Notes under the pieces: generated by a model | What the model saw: the letters and a program-made list of their open reading frames with translations, nothing else | Told to the model about the DNA's origin: nothing | The model's database searches: none | Made by a program: the position numbers and the translations under genes | Assembly: GCF_004023625.1 (NCBI RefSeq) | Contig: NZ_ML137708.1 | Coordinates: 281,262-345,261 of the forward strand | DNA length: 64,000 nucleotides | DNA from: Streptomyces cavernae | Lineage (GTDB): Bacteria > Actinomycetota > Actinomycetes > Streptomycetales > Streptomycetaceae | Direction of reading: 5' to 3' | Shown here: positions 8,354-16,608 of the stretch, one piece after another | Position numbering within the stretch: position 1 is the first letter of the stretch | Layout of the letters: each line of letters starts with the position of its first letter

Positions 8354-10858
8354 TCAGGACTCCTCCTGGCCCACCACGATCTCCGCCCACACCTGTTTGC
8401 CCCCGCTGACCGGCAGCGTGCCCCACGACTCCGACATCGCCTCGACGAGGAGGATGCCGCGGCCTCCGGTGGACTCCCAGCTGAGGTTGGGGGACTTGAC
8501 GGGTGTGCGGGGCGAGGCGTCGGCCACGGCGACGCGGAAGCGGTCGTTGATGTGGGTGAGGTCCATGCGGACCTGGCCCGCGGTGTGAATGAGGGCGTTG
8601 GTGACCAGTTCGGAGACGACCAGGAGGATCGTGTCGGCCTCGGCCGTGAGGTTCCACGCGCGCAGGGTGCGGCGGGTGAAGCGGCGGGCGTGCCCGACGG
8701 CCTCGGGGACCCGCCACACCGTCCAGCTCTCCCGCAGCGGCCGGGTCGCCATGCCGTCGTAGCGGATCAGCAGCAGTGCCACGTCGTCGCGGCGGTTGGC
8801 GTCGGCAAGCAGGGCGTCGGCGGTCAGCCCGAGGTCGCCGGGGTCGGCCGCGGAGAACACCTCGCTGAGCCGCAGCAGCCCGTCCTCCAGGTCGAGCTCG
8901 GCGGACTCGACAAGGCCATCGGTGGTCAGCGCCAGCACCGTGCCGGGCAGCAGGCTGAGCTGGGTCATCGGGAAGTCGGCCTGGGAGATGACGCCGAGCG
9001 GTGGGCCGCCGTCCGTCGGCACGATCTCGGTGGAGCTGTCCGGGTGGCGCAGCACCGGCGGCAGGTGGCCGGCGCGGACGCACCAGGCGGTGCCCTCCTC
9101 CATGTCCAGGTCGACGTAGCAGCAGGTGGCGAAGAGGTCGGTCTCCATGTCCACGAGGAGGCGGTTGGCGTGCGCGACGACGACATCCGGCGGGTGGCCT
9201 TCGATGGCGTAGGCGCGCAGGGCGGTGCGCATCTGGCCCATGACAGTGGCCGCGGAGGCACTGTGGCCCTGGACGTCGCCGATGACGAGGCCGACGTGGT
9301 TGTGGGGCAGCGGAATCACGTCGTACCAGTCGCCGCCCACCTCCAGGCCGGCGGTGGTGGGCAGATAGCGCGCCACGGCGACCCCGCCGGGCAGGGTGGG
9401 CAGACGGCGCGGCAGCAGCGTCCGCTGGAGCATGCCGATCAGTTCGTGCTCGGCGTCGAAGGCGTGGGCGCGCATCAGGGCCTGACCGGTGAGTCCCGCG
9501 GCGGCGGTGAGCAGGGCACGCTCGTCGGGGCCGAAGTGGTGCGGGCTGTCCCAGCCGATCAGGCAGGCCCCGGCCATGCGCCCGGCGGCGGGCAGCGGCA
9601 GCACGGCGAGTCCGCCGGGGCCGACATCGGCGAGCGCGGGTTCCAGCGAGGCCCCGGCCGGCCAGATCGCGGCCCGTCCCTCGCGCAGGGCCGCCGCGAG
9701 GGTGGGCATGGCGCGCACCGGAGCGTCGGGCCATTCGGAGCGCCACTCGGTGCGCCACAGCTCCGGCCAGGCCTCCGGCTGCGGCGGGTCGAGGAACGTC
9801 ACCACCAGCCGGTCGGCCTCCAGCTCGGCGAGGGCGATGCGGTCGGCGCTCAGCGGCTGGCGCAGCGCGGCGGACACGGCCTTGCTGACGTCCCGTACGG
9901 TGCCCGCCGTCGCGAGGGCGGAGGCGAGGCGCTGGACGCGGGCCACGTCGTTGGCGCCGGGACGCGTCCCGGAGGCCTCGGCGACGGTGCCGACCAGCCG
10001 GGCGGGCTCCACGTCGCCGCCGGGGAGCAGCTGGGCGCGCAGCCGCAGCCAGCGCGGAACCCCGGACGGCGTGGTGATACGGAACTCCAGCTCGCGGTCG
10101 CCGATGGACATGTGGTCCGCCTCGACCACGGACATCAGCGCGGGCAGGTCCTCCGGGACGGTCCGGGCGAGGAACGTCTCGACCTTGCCGTCGAACTGCT
10201 CCCGCCCCAGTCCGAACAGCTCCAGCAGGTCGTCGTCCACGTCCACGCGTCCGCTGTCCATGGCGAGGCTGAAGGAGCTGGCGGGCAGCTCTGCGGGATC
10301 GAAGCCGCCCGGCTCACCGGCTCGCGCGGACGGCGCCGGACAGGTGGCGGCCTCGGCGAGGAGTTGCAGGCTGCGGCGGTCCTCCGCGTCGAACCCGTCC
10401 GGGGTGTCGCCGGCCGCCACCAGGCAGCCGCCGGGGGCCGGGTCCTCGCCCGGGACGGGCAGCACGGCGAGCGAGAAGTCCCTGGTAGGTGAACTGGCGG
10501 GGGCGGGTGCCGTGCGGTCGCCCGAGGACGGGGCCATGTCGTCGGGCGGCAGCCATACGGGCCGGCCCAGCAGGTGGACGTCCGCCACGGGCAGGGCCCC
10601 CGAGCCGGCTTGGGTCTTGTGCAGCCCGTACAGGTTCCCCGGCGCACCGGCGGAGGCGACCAGCCGGAAGTCCTCGCCGTCTCCCCGGGGCGCGTACACG
10701 GCGACGGCCGTGGCGCTGGTGAAGGCGAGGACGAGTTCGAGGACGGAACGCAGCCGCTCGCGGGGGGCGAGGTCGGCGGGCAGAGCCTTCAGGGCGAGCT
10801 CGACCCGCAGATTTGCCGTTCTGCGTCCTGCCGCTCCCTCAGTCACCACGTCCGTCAT
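8354..10858 (-). CDS. GAF-PAS-GAF SpoIIE phosphatase with C-terminal anti-sigma kinase domain
   Basis: This protein of about 834 residues joins both halves of a partner switch. The N-terminal half has a GAF-like region, a PAS fold (about 200-320) and a second GAF (about 340-500). A PPM/SpoIIE phosphatase follows with the metal-binding motifs GGDWYDV, IGDVQGHS, TTDGLVE and RRDDVALL. The last 100 residues are a HATPase_c domain with N box ELVTNALIH and GGRGILL, as in RsbW/SpoIIAB-type serine kinases. Such proteins are thought to set the phosphorylation state of STAS anti-anti-sigma factors. I chose ATG 10858; the frame is open further upstream but is low in quality. It is transcribed divergently from the next phosphatase gene. 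Confidence 0.88.
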   Translation of the reverse strand: MTDVVTEGAAGRRTANLRVELALKALPADLAPRERLRSVLELVLAFTSATAVAVYAPRGDGEDFRLVASAGAPGNLYGLHKTQAGSGALPVADVHLLGRPVWLPPDDMAPSSGDRTAPAPASSPTRDFSLAVLPVPGEDPAPGGCLVAAGDTPDGFDAEDRRSLQLLAEAATCPAPSARAGEPGGFDPAELPASSFSLAMDSGRVDVDDDLLELFGLGREQFDGKVETFLARTVPEDLPALMSVVEADHMSIGDRELEFRITTPSGVPRWLRLRAQLLPGGDVEPARLVGTVAEASGTRPGANDVARVQRLASALATAGTVRDVSKAVSAALRQPLSADRIALAELEADRLVVTFLDPPQPEAWPELWRTEWRSEWPDAPVRAMPTLAAALREGRAAIWPAGASLEPALADVGPGGLAVLPLPAAGRMAGACLIGWDSPHHFGPDERALLTAAAGLTGQALMRAHAFDAEHELIGMLQRTLLPRRLPTLPGGVAVARYLPTTAGLEVGGDWYDVIPLPHNHVGLVIGDVQGHSASAATVMGQMRTALRAYAIEGHPPDVVVAHANRLLVDMETDLFATCCYVDLDMEEGTAWCVRAGHLPPVLRHPDSSTEIVPTDGGPPLGVISQADFPMTQLSLLPGTVLALTTDGLVESAELDLEDGLLRLSEVFSAADPGDLGLTADALLADANRRDDVALLLIRYDGMATRPLRESWTVWRVPEAVGHARRFTRRTLRAWNLTAEADTILLVVSELVTNALIHTAGQVRMDLTHINDRFRVAVADASPRTPVKSPNLSWESTGGRGILLVEAMSESWGTLPVSGGKQVWAEIVVGQEES

Positions 10859-11100
10859 TACAGCGCTTCCCGCACGGTCGCGCAGCCCCTGTGACCGGCA
10901 CGGAGCACTCCGTGGCGGTGGAGCGTGGACGAACGGGCCCATGGGGACCGGGGTGGCGGAGTGCGGCCGGGGTATGCCGCCGGCGCGCGGTGCGCGTTCG
11001 AAGGGCCTGTGTCCGACGTGCCCGCCGTGCGGGGAGCGCGCCCAGGAGGGAGCCTTGAGCCGTGGGCCCTTCGCGCGGCAGCGGGAGGAGGTGGTCCGCC

Positions 11101-13413
11101 ATGTCCGGCATACGGGACCCATGGCCGCCATCCGAGGGCGCACAACGGGCCGTCGAAGTCCGAACGGGCAACGAAGGCGCCGAGCCAGGACGCGCCGACG
11201 CGGGACGCGCCGGGGAAGGACGAACCGCGGAAGCGGGACACCCCGGGGAAGGACGAGCCGCGGAAGGACACGCCGCGGAGGTCAGCTTCGGGCAGGCCGG
11301 CGCTGCCACGGTCCCGGCCCGCGTGGGGCGGCCCATCCTCTCCCTCGCCCTGGCGGCGATGCTCGACGACGTGCACGCGCACTCCGGCGCCGTCTATCTG
11401 CTGGCGCCGAACGAGCCGACGCTGGTGATGGCCGTGATGGCGGGGCTGCCCCGGGCCTTCGCCGCCCCCTGGGAACGGGTCGGGCTGCAGGCTCCGGTGC
11501 CGGTCGCGCAGGCGCTGCGGCAACGGCGGCTGATCTGGGTGAGCGGCGAGGAGGAGATGGCGCGCCGCTTTCCGCGGATCGCGATGGTGCTGCCCTACCC
11601 CTTCGCACTGGCCGCCGTGCCCGTGGCGACCCCCGGACAGGAGTACGGCGCCGTCTTCGTGACCTGGCCCGGTTCGCATCCGCCGGAGCTGTCCGACTGG
11701 GAGCGCGATCATCTCACCGCGGCCTGCGACCGGCTCGCGCTGCGGCTGGAGCGCGCCGCCGAGGAGAGCCATCAGTTGCTGCCCGAGACGGATCTGCTCG
11801 CCCCGGCCGCCGCCGCCACGGTCGCGGGCACTCTCGGCACGGTGGAGGCGGCGCGGATGCTGGCGCGGCTGCCGTACGGAATGTGCTCGCTCGACCTGCA
11901 CGGCCGGGTGACCTTCGCCAACACCGCCACGGCCGAACTGCTCGGCGTTCCGGTCGGCGATCTGCTGGGCAGCCAGCTGTGGACGTCCGTGCCCTGGCTC
12001 AACGACCCCGTCTACGAGGACCGCTACCGCGGCGCGCTGATCAGCCAGCAGGTCACCTCGTTCGTGGCGCTGCGCCCGCCGTCCTGCTGGCTTTCCTTCC
12101 GGCTCCACCCGAGCACCAACGGACTGAGCGTACGCATCACCCGGGCCGAGCCGGCCGCCCGGGCCGAACAGCCGCCCACGCAGCGGGCGGAAGACGCCCC
12201 CGCCTCCCGGCTGGTGACCATGTCGCACGTGCTGAACCTGGCGGGCGCGCTCACCGAGGCGGCGAGCGTCCAGGACGTGATTGAGCTGGTCGCGGACGAT
12301 CTCGCGCCCGCCGTCGGCAGTCAGGCCCTGGTGGTGTACGGCTCGCACGGCGACCGGCTGGACCTCCTGGGACAGCGTGGCTACCCGGACCCGTCGGTGG
12401 TGGAGCGCTTCGACGGCACTCCGCTGTCCGCGCCGCTCCCCGGAACCAGGGCGCTGACCACGGGAGTCCCGGCGTTCATCGAGTCCCGTCAGCATCTGGA
12501 GCGGCTGTATCCGGCCGGGCACGCGACACCGGACGGCATGGCGGCCTGGGCGTATCTGCCGTTGATCGCCTCCGGACGGCCGGTGGGCGTCTGCGTCCTC
12601 GGATACGCCGAGCCGCACTCCTTCCCGGCCGACGAGCGCGCCGTCCTCACCAGTCTGAGCGGGCTGATCGCGCAGGCACTGGAGCGGGCCCGGCTCTACG
12701 ATGCCAAGCACCAGCTGGCGCACGGGCTGCAGGCCGCGCTGCTGCCGCACTCCCTGCCGATGTTGCCGGGTCTGCAGGCCGCCGCGCGCTATCTGCCCGC
12801 GACCCAGGGGATGGAGATCGGAGGGGACTTCTACGACCTGGTCTCCACCACCGGCGAGGCCACCGCGGTGATCGGCGACGTCCAGGGCCACAACGTGACC
12901 GCCGCCGGGCTGATGGGCCAGGTACGTACGGCGGTACGCGCGTACACCACGGTCGGTCAGCCGCCCGAGGAGGTGATGCGCAGCACCAACCGGCTGCTGA
13001 TGGACCTCGGCACGGACCTGTTCGTGAGCTGCCTCTATCTGCGGATCGGCTGCGCGACCGGACGGGCGGTGCTGGCCCGGGCCGGGCATCCGCCGCCGCT
13101 GCTGCGGGGGCCCGACGGGCAGGTGACCGTGCTGGACCTGCCGGGTGGGCCGCTCCTCGGCATCGACACCGACGCCACCTATCCCACGACGGAGATCGAT
13201 CTCGACGCCGGTTCGGTGCTCGCCCTCTACACCGACGGGTTGATCGAGTCCCCGGACACCGATCTGGAGGACGCCCTGTCCTCGCTCGCCGGCCGCCTGG
13301 CGACGGCCGGGGCCCGGCCGCTGGACCAGCTGGCCGACAGCCTCGTACACCACGACCGGAGGACCCAGCAGCGTGCGGACGACGTGGCGCTCCTGCTGCT
13401 GCGGCCTGAGTGA
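11101..13413 (+). CDS. GAF/PAS SpoIIE-family serine phosphatase
   Basis: This sensor phosphatase has about 770 residues: a low-complexity N-terminus rich in Gly/Ala/Glu, a GAF-like domain, a PAS domain (LPYGMCSLDLHGRVTFANTA), a second GAF and a C-terminal PPM/SpoIIE domain (GGDFYDL, IGDVQGHNVTAAG, YTDGLIE, RADDVALLL). Unlike its divergent neighbour it lacks a HATPase domain, so it can only dephosphorylate. ATG 11101 has GGAGGAGG ten bases upstream; GTG 11062, also preceded by AGGAGGGAG, would add 13 residues and cannot be excluded. The partner is probably a phosphorylated STAS protein such as the one at 23301. Confidence 0.86.
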   Translation: MSGIRDPWPPSEGAQRAVEVRTGNEGAEPGRADAGRAGEGRTAEAGHPGEGRAAEGHAAEVSFGQAGAATVPARVGRPILSLALAAMLDDVHAHSGAVYLLAPNEPTLVMAVMAGLPRAFAAPWERVGLQAPVPVAQALRQRRLIWVSGEEEMARRFPRIAMVLPYPFALAAVPVATPGQEYGAVFVTWPGSHPPELSDWERDHLTAACDRLALRLERAAEESHQLLPETDLLAPAAAATVAGTLGTVEAARMLARLPYGMCSLDLHGRVTFANTATAELLGVPVGDLLGSQLWTSVPWLNDPVYEDRYRGALISQQVTSFVALRPPSCWLSFRLHPSTNGLSVRITRAEPAARAEQPPTQRAEDAPASRLVTMSHVLNLAGALTEAASVQDVIELVADDLAPAVGSQALVVYGSHGDRLDLLGQRGYPDPSVVERFDGTPLSAPLPGTRALTTGVPAFIESRQHLERLYPAGHATPDGMAAWAYLPLIASGRPVGVCVLGYAEPHSFPADERAVLTSLSGLIAQALERARLYDAKHQLAHGLQAALLPHSLPMLPGLQAAARYLPATQGMEIGGDFYDLVSTTGEATAVIGDVQGHNVTAAGLMGQVRTAVRAYTTVGQPPEEVMRSTNRLLMDLGTDLFVSCLYLRIGCATGRAVLARAGHPPPLLRGPDGQVTVLDLPGGPLLGIDTDATYPTTEIDLDAGSVLALYTDGLIESPDTDLEDALSSLAGRLATAGARPLDQLADSLVHHDRRTQQRADDVALLLLRPE

Positions 13414-13439
13414 ACACCGACGGGATGGCGACCGCGTAC

Positions 13440-13472
13440 GGCCCGGCTTCTCCCCAGGGGGAGGGCCGGGCC
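13440..13472. terminator. Bidirectional hairpin between convergent genes
   Basis: An inverted repeat with outer arms GGCCCGGC and GCCGGGCC and inner CTCCCC/GGGGAG pairing lies just downstream of the phosphatase gene and ahead of the convergent protease gene. There is no T-tract, as is usual in Streptomyces. Confidence 0.6.
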
Positions 13473-13543
13473 GCACTGTGGGCGCTGTGCCTTTCAGACC
13501 GAGGCCTGCTGCCTACCGGCGGAATTCACCGGTGGCGGCGTTC

Positions 13544-14947
13544 TCACTGGTGGTCGTTCGCCCCACCGTTGACGCCCTGCTCCGCGGCGTCCTCGCCACC
13601 GAGGTCGTCACCGCCGGCACCGGCCTGCTCGCCGCCGCCGACTTCCTCGGCACCCTGCTCCGCGGGCGGCGTGCTCGCCTCGCCACCGGCGCCTGCCTCG
13701 CCACCGGCACCGGCGTCGCCACCGGCTCCGGCCTCTTCACCGGCTCCGGCACCGGCACCAGCGCCACCGGCTCCGGCCTCTTCACCGGCTCCGGCGTCCT
13801 CGCCGGCACCGGCCTCGCCGCCGCCGGCCGCACCGCCGTCACCGAGGGTCGCGCCGACCGCCGCGAGGGCCGTGGTGACCGGCTGGAAGAAGGTCTCGCC
13901 ACCGGCGGTGCAGTCGCCGCTGCCGCCGGAGGTCAGACCGATCGCGCTGCCGTCCTGGGTGAACAGCGGGCCGCCGCTGTCGCCCGGCTCGGCGCAGACG
14001 TTGGTCTGGATGAGACCGGTGACCGTGCCCTCCGGGTAGTTGACGGTCGCGTCGAGACCGGTGACCTGGCCGTCGTTGAGCCCGGTGGTGCTGCCCATGC
14101 GGATGACCTGCTGGCCCACCTCGGCCTCGGCGGCCTGTGTGATCTCCACGGTCTGGCCGTTGCCGGTGTTCACCACGCTGTTGGCCTGGGTCGCCGGGTC
14201 GTCGTACTTGACGAGGGCGAAGTCGCCCTCACCGGGGAAGACGGCCTGGTCGACGGTGGCGATCGGCTGGCCCTGCTCGGAGTCCGACCACTCGGCCGTC
14301 GCGACACCGCAGTGGCCGGCGGTGAGGAAGGCCGGGGAACCGTCGCCCGCGGTGACGTTGAAGCCCAGCGAGCAGCGGGCGCCGCCGCCGAAGATGGCGT
14401 CGCCGCCGTCGACGAACGTCTTGAACGTGCCGGCCGACTTCTTGACCGTCGCGACGCCCTCTCCGAGGCCTTCGACGGTCGAAGTCAGCTTGTTCCAGTT
14501 CGCACCCGTAACGGTGCTGTCCGCGGTGACCTGAACCTGGTTGGTCCGCGGGTCGAGGGCCCACGCGGTGCCCGGAATGGTCGCGTCGGCCTTCAGCGTC
14601 TGCGCCGCGGTCTTCAGCGAATCCCAGCTGTTGTCCACCTCGCGCGGAACGGCGCCGGCTTCCTCTACCTGCTGAATGATGTTGTTGTTGTCGCCGTCGA
14701 CGACGTTAATGATGACCTGCTGCTTTTCGGCGTCGTAATAAGACCCGCCGAAAGCTTCGCCGAGAGCCTCGGCCAATTGTGAAGCGAGGTCCGACCCCTC
14801 ATCCGCCGCGAGCGTCTTGGGCGCCGCGGCCTGCGGCTTGTCCTGCGAAGCCATGGCGTTGGGCAGCAATATCGCCGCGCCTCCGAGCGCCACAACACCA
14901 GCTGCCGCAATGACGGCCTTGGTCTTGGGGGTACGCCTGTGACTCAC
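13544..14947 (-). CDS. Secreted S1 serine protease with Gly/Ala/Glu-rich tail
   Basis: This 467-residue chymotrypsin-fold protease resembles the alpha-lytic/streptogrisin group. An N-terminal basic stretch and hydrophobic segment (to about residue 35) form a signal peptide. A pro-region follows to about residue 180, then the protease with His212 (TAGHC), Asp242 (GDFALVKYD) and Ser324 (GDSGGP). Cysteines 192/213 and 318/346 fit the two conserved disulfides. From about residue 370 the chain is roughly 95 residues of AGAGEEAGAGGDAGAGGEAG-like low complexity, an acidic flexible extension not typical of streptogrisins. GTG 14947 is preceded by AGGAGGT. Confidence 0.92.
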   Translation of the reverse strand: MSHRRTPKTKAVIAAAGVVALGGAAILLPNAMASQDKPQAAAPKTLAADEGSDLASQLAEALGEAFGGSYYDAEKQQVIINVVDGDNNNIIQQVEEAGAVPREVDNSWDSLKTAAQTLKADATIPGTAWALDPRTNQVQVTADSTVTGANWNKLTSTVEGLGEGVATVKKSAGTFKTFVDGGDAIFGGGARCSLGFNVTAGDGSPAFLTAGHCGVATAEWSDSEQGQPIATVDQAVFPGEGDFALVKYDDPATQANSVVNTGNGQTVEITQAAEAEVGQQVIRMGSTTGLNDGQVTGLDATVNYPEGTVTGLIQTNVCAEPGDSGGPLFTQDGSAIGLTSGGSGDCTAGGETFFQPVTTALAAVGATLGDGGAAGGGEAGAGEDAGAGEEAGAGGAGAGAGAGEEAGAGGDAGAGGEAGAGGEASTPPAEQGAEEVGGGEQAGAGGDDLGGEDAAEQGVNGGANDHQ

Positions 14948-15158
14948 TTATGACCTCCTGGGGGGATGGGGGCCTTGCCACCGATCCGCTGCTGGCTAAC
15001 TCTGGGCGCCTTGTTGCCTGTTGATACGGAGGTGGTCGGTGAGGTGTTCAACGTTCTTTGAAAAATGCTGGAACCCCGTTTGCAAAGGCACGGTTTACCT
15101 GGCAGACGGCGCGGTTCACGGCGAAGAGCGCGAATACCCGGAACTCGGACACCCTGTC

Positions 15159-15587
15159 ATGGACAATGACCGGGTGACCCTGAACCTCGCAGAAGCGGAC
15201 AAGATCCTCAACGACAACTTCGCCCCGTGGGTGCTCGATCTGGGGCTGTCCGTCGATCGGCTGGAGGACCGGCGCGCGGTACTCCGGCTGCCGTGGAGCG
15301 ACCGGCTGGCACGCCAGGGCGGCGCGCTCTCCGGTCAGGCCCTGATGGCGGCGGCGGACACGGCGACGGTGATCGCGGTGTCGGCGGCACGCGGCGCCTT
15401 CGTGCCGATGACGACTGTGCAGCAGTCGACGACCTTTCAACGCCCGGTCGCGGACACCGACGTACTGGTCGACGCGACCATCACCAAGCTCGGCCGCAGG
15501 ATGGCGTTCGCCGACATCACCATGACCGCCGAGGGCACCGAGGAGCCGGCGGCACGCGCGAGCACGGTGTACGCGCTGCTGGGCTGA
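15159..15587 (+). CDS. Hotdog-fold thioesterase, PaaI-like
   Basis: This 142-residue single-domain hotdog protein is likely to hydrolyse acyl- or aryl-CoA thioesters. The region LARQGGALSGQALMAAADTA matches the family's conserved G-G helix with the catalytic acidic/Gln region, and the LVDATITKLGRRMAFADI strand pair is typical. I chose ATG 15159, although the frame is open upstream, because alignment-quality sequence begins here. It stands alone; its substrate cannot be inferred from the context. Confidence 0.82.
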   Translation: MDNDRVTLNLAEADKILNDNFAPWVLDLGLSVDRLEDRRAVLRLPWSDRLARQGGALSGQALMAAADTATVIAVSAARGAFVPMTTVQQSTTFQRPVADTDVLVDATITKLGRRMAFADITMTAEGTEEPAARASTVYALLG

Positions 15588-15609
15588 GGAGGACCTGCCG
15601 GACCGTCAG

Positions 15610-15670
15610 GGGTGCCCGGCCGCTACGCGTGCCATCGCCCGGCAAGGAACGCCGGCCACGCCGGGCACCC
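15610..15670 (+). terminator. Inverted repeat after the thioesterase gene
   Basis: GGGTGCCCGGC at 15610-15620 pairs perfectly with GCCGGGCACCC at 15660-15670, enclosing 39 bases. Its place directly after the stop at 15587 suggests a terminator or RNA 3'-end structure; the long loop makes it a weak call. Confidence 0.45.
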
Positions 15671-15743
15671 GTGGGCACTCACGGGCTTCACCGGCATTCA
15701 CCGGCACCCCCACGGAGTGCGCCTGCGCCGGTACCGGCACACA

Positions 15744-15866
15744 CGACGACCCACCCAGGGCCACCGCTTGGCCCTCCGCCACCCTCCGGTGACACACGGT
15801 CCCCGCGACGACCCACCCAGGGCCACCGCTTGGCCCTCCGCCACCCTCCGGTGACACACGGTCCCC
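15744..15866. repeat. Tandem duplication of a 61-bp hairpin-bearing unit
   Basis: Bases 15744-15804 recur identically at 15806-15866, with a single base between copies. Each copy contains the inverted repeat AGGGCCA-CCGCT-TGGCCCT. Perfect identity implies a recent duplication or copy maintenance. It lies about 430 bases upstream of the precursor start. Confidence 0.85.
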
Positions 15867-16297
15867 GGACATCACCGCAACCCACGCTCCAGCGAATCTG
15901 CACACCGACTACGCAGCCGAGTCACGCCCCACAGCGGATCTGCACACCCCTGGCGCCCTGCCGCCCGCCTCTCCACGGCATTGGGACCGGAGTGCCCGAT
16001 TCCGGACCGCGGGGCGTGCGAAGCAGTCGGGACGAGAGCGCGCACGCTGTGAAGAAGTCGCCACCGAGCCGTGCCCACGCCTCCACGGATCCGTTCCCCC
16101 GAGCCGTCAAAAGCGCTGAACACAGCGCCAGTTGATTTCGGGGACGACGCGACGCCGTGCTTTGATCCATTGCACCGCGGCGGCACCCGGAGGTCCCCTC
16201 CACCCGGTGCCGGACACCCGCGTGCGCGGCCGACCATCTGTCCCCCAGAGGGGCCGCTCCCCCCTTGTGAAGCATCCATATGAAGGGAAGTTCCACC

Positions 16298-16513
16298 ATG
16301 GACTCCACCCCCCAGGTTCAGACCGCTGAGATCGCCGACGCCGACCTCGACAACATCTCCGGCGGTCTCGTCGGCGAGGTTCTGGGCACCGTCACCGGCA
16401 CGGTCGACTCCATCGCCCCGGTCTCCGGCGTCGTGAACGGCGTTGTCGGCACGGTCGAGGGTGCCACCGGCATCAACACCGGTGTCGCGACCGGCCTGGT
16501 CGCCGGCCTCTGA
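16298..16513 (+). CDS. Double-glycine peptide precursor for the adjacent export cassette
   Basis: This 71-residue precursor has a typical C39-processed leader, residues 1-23, ending EIADADLDNISGG with the conserved L17, I20 and G22-G23. The predicted 48-residue mature peptide starts LVGEVLG. It is made almost wholly of Val (12), Gly (11) and Thr (7), has no Cys, Lys, Arg or aromatic residue, and carries three acidic residues. No lanthionine or other thiol-based modification is possible, and no modifying enzyme is encoded nearby. ATG 16298 follows AAGGGAAG; ATG 16280 is in frame but lacks a site. The three export genes lie just downstream beyond a hairpin. Function is unknown: bacteriocin, surfactant or matrix peptide are all open. 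Confidence 0.85.
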   Translation: MDSTPQVQTAEIADADLDNISGGLVGEVLGTVTGTVDSIAPVSGVVNGVVGTVEGATGINTGVATGLVAGL

Positions 16514-16529
16514 GCCACGTCCTGAAGCG

Positions 16530-16564
16530 GTGAGTCCCGGAGCCGGCCAGGTTCCGGGACTCAC
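16530..16564 (+). terminator. Perfect 12-bp hairpin between precursor and export genes
   Basis: GTGAGTCCCGGA (16530-16541) pairs perfectly with TCCGGGACTCAC (16553-16564) across an 11-base loop and is followed by GTTT. It begins 17 bases after the precursor stop. It probably acts as a leaky terminator or mRNA-stabilising 3' structure so that the peptide is made in excess over its transporter, a common design in bacteriocin operons. Confidence 0.8.
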
Positions 16565-16608
16565 GTTTGCCCGAAGCCCATCGCAGCCCCCAGGTGAGGC
16601 AAAGACCC

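Larger units (their letters stand above)
15588..16297. other. 710-base non-coding region upstream of the peptide precursor
   Basis: No convincing gene lies here. It contains an 11-bp inverted repeat after the thioesterase, a 2 x 61-bp tandem repeat, a 17-bp near-identical direct repeat (15890-15906 and 15932-15948, one mismatch, 42 bases apart) and presumably the precursor promoter. I could not identify a convincing -10/-35 pair. Confidence 0.6.

Noticed and set aside
8552..13476. Long open frames opposite the two SpoIIE phosphatase genes
   Set aside because: The sense frames carry full PAS/GAF/SpoIIE motifs in order; the opposite frames do not resemble any protein.
15744..15866. CRISPR-like or attachment-site duplication
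   Set aside because: Only two copies separated by one base, no spacer and no integrase gene; a simple tandem duplication explains it.
16298..16513. Reading the precursor as a type A2 lanthipeptide
   Set aside because: The core contains no cysteine, so lanthionine cannot form, and no LanM/LanB-type enzyme is nearby.
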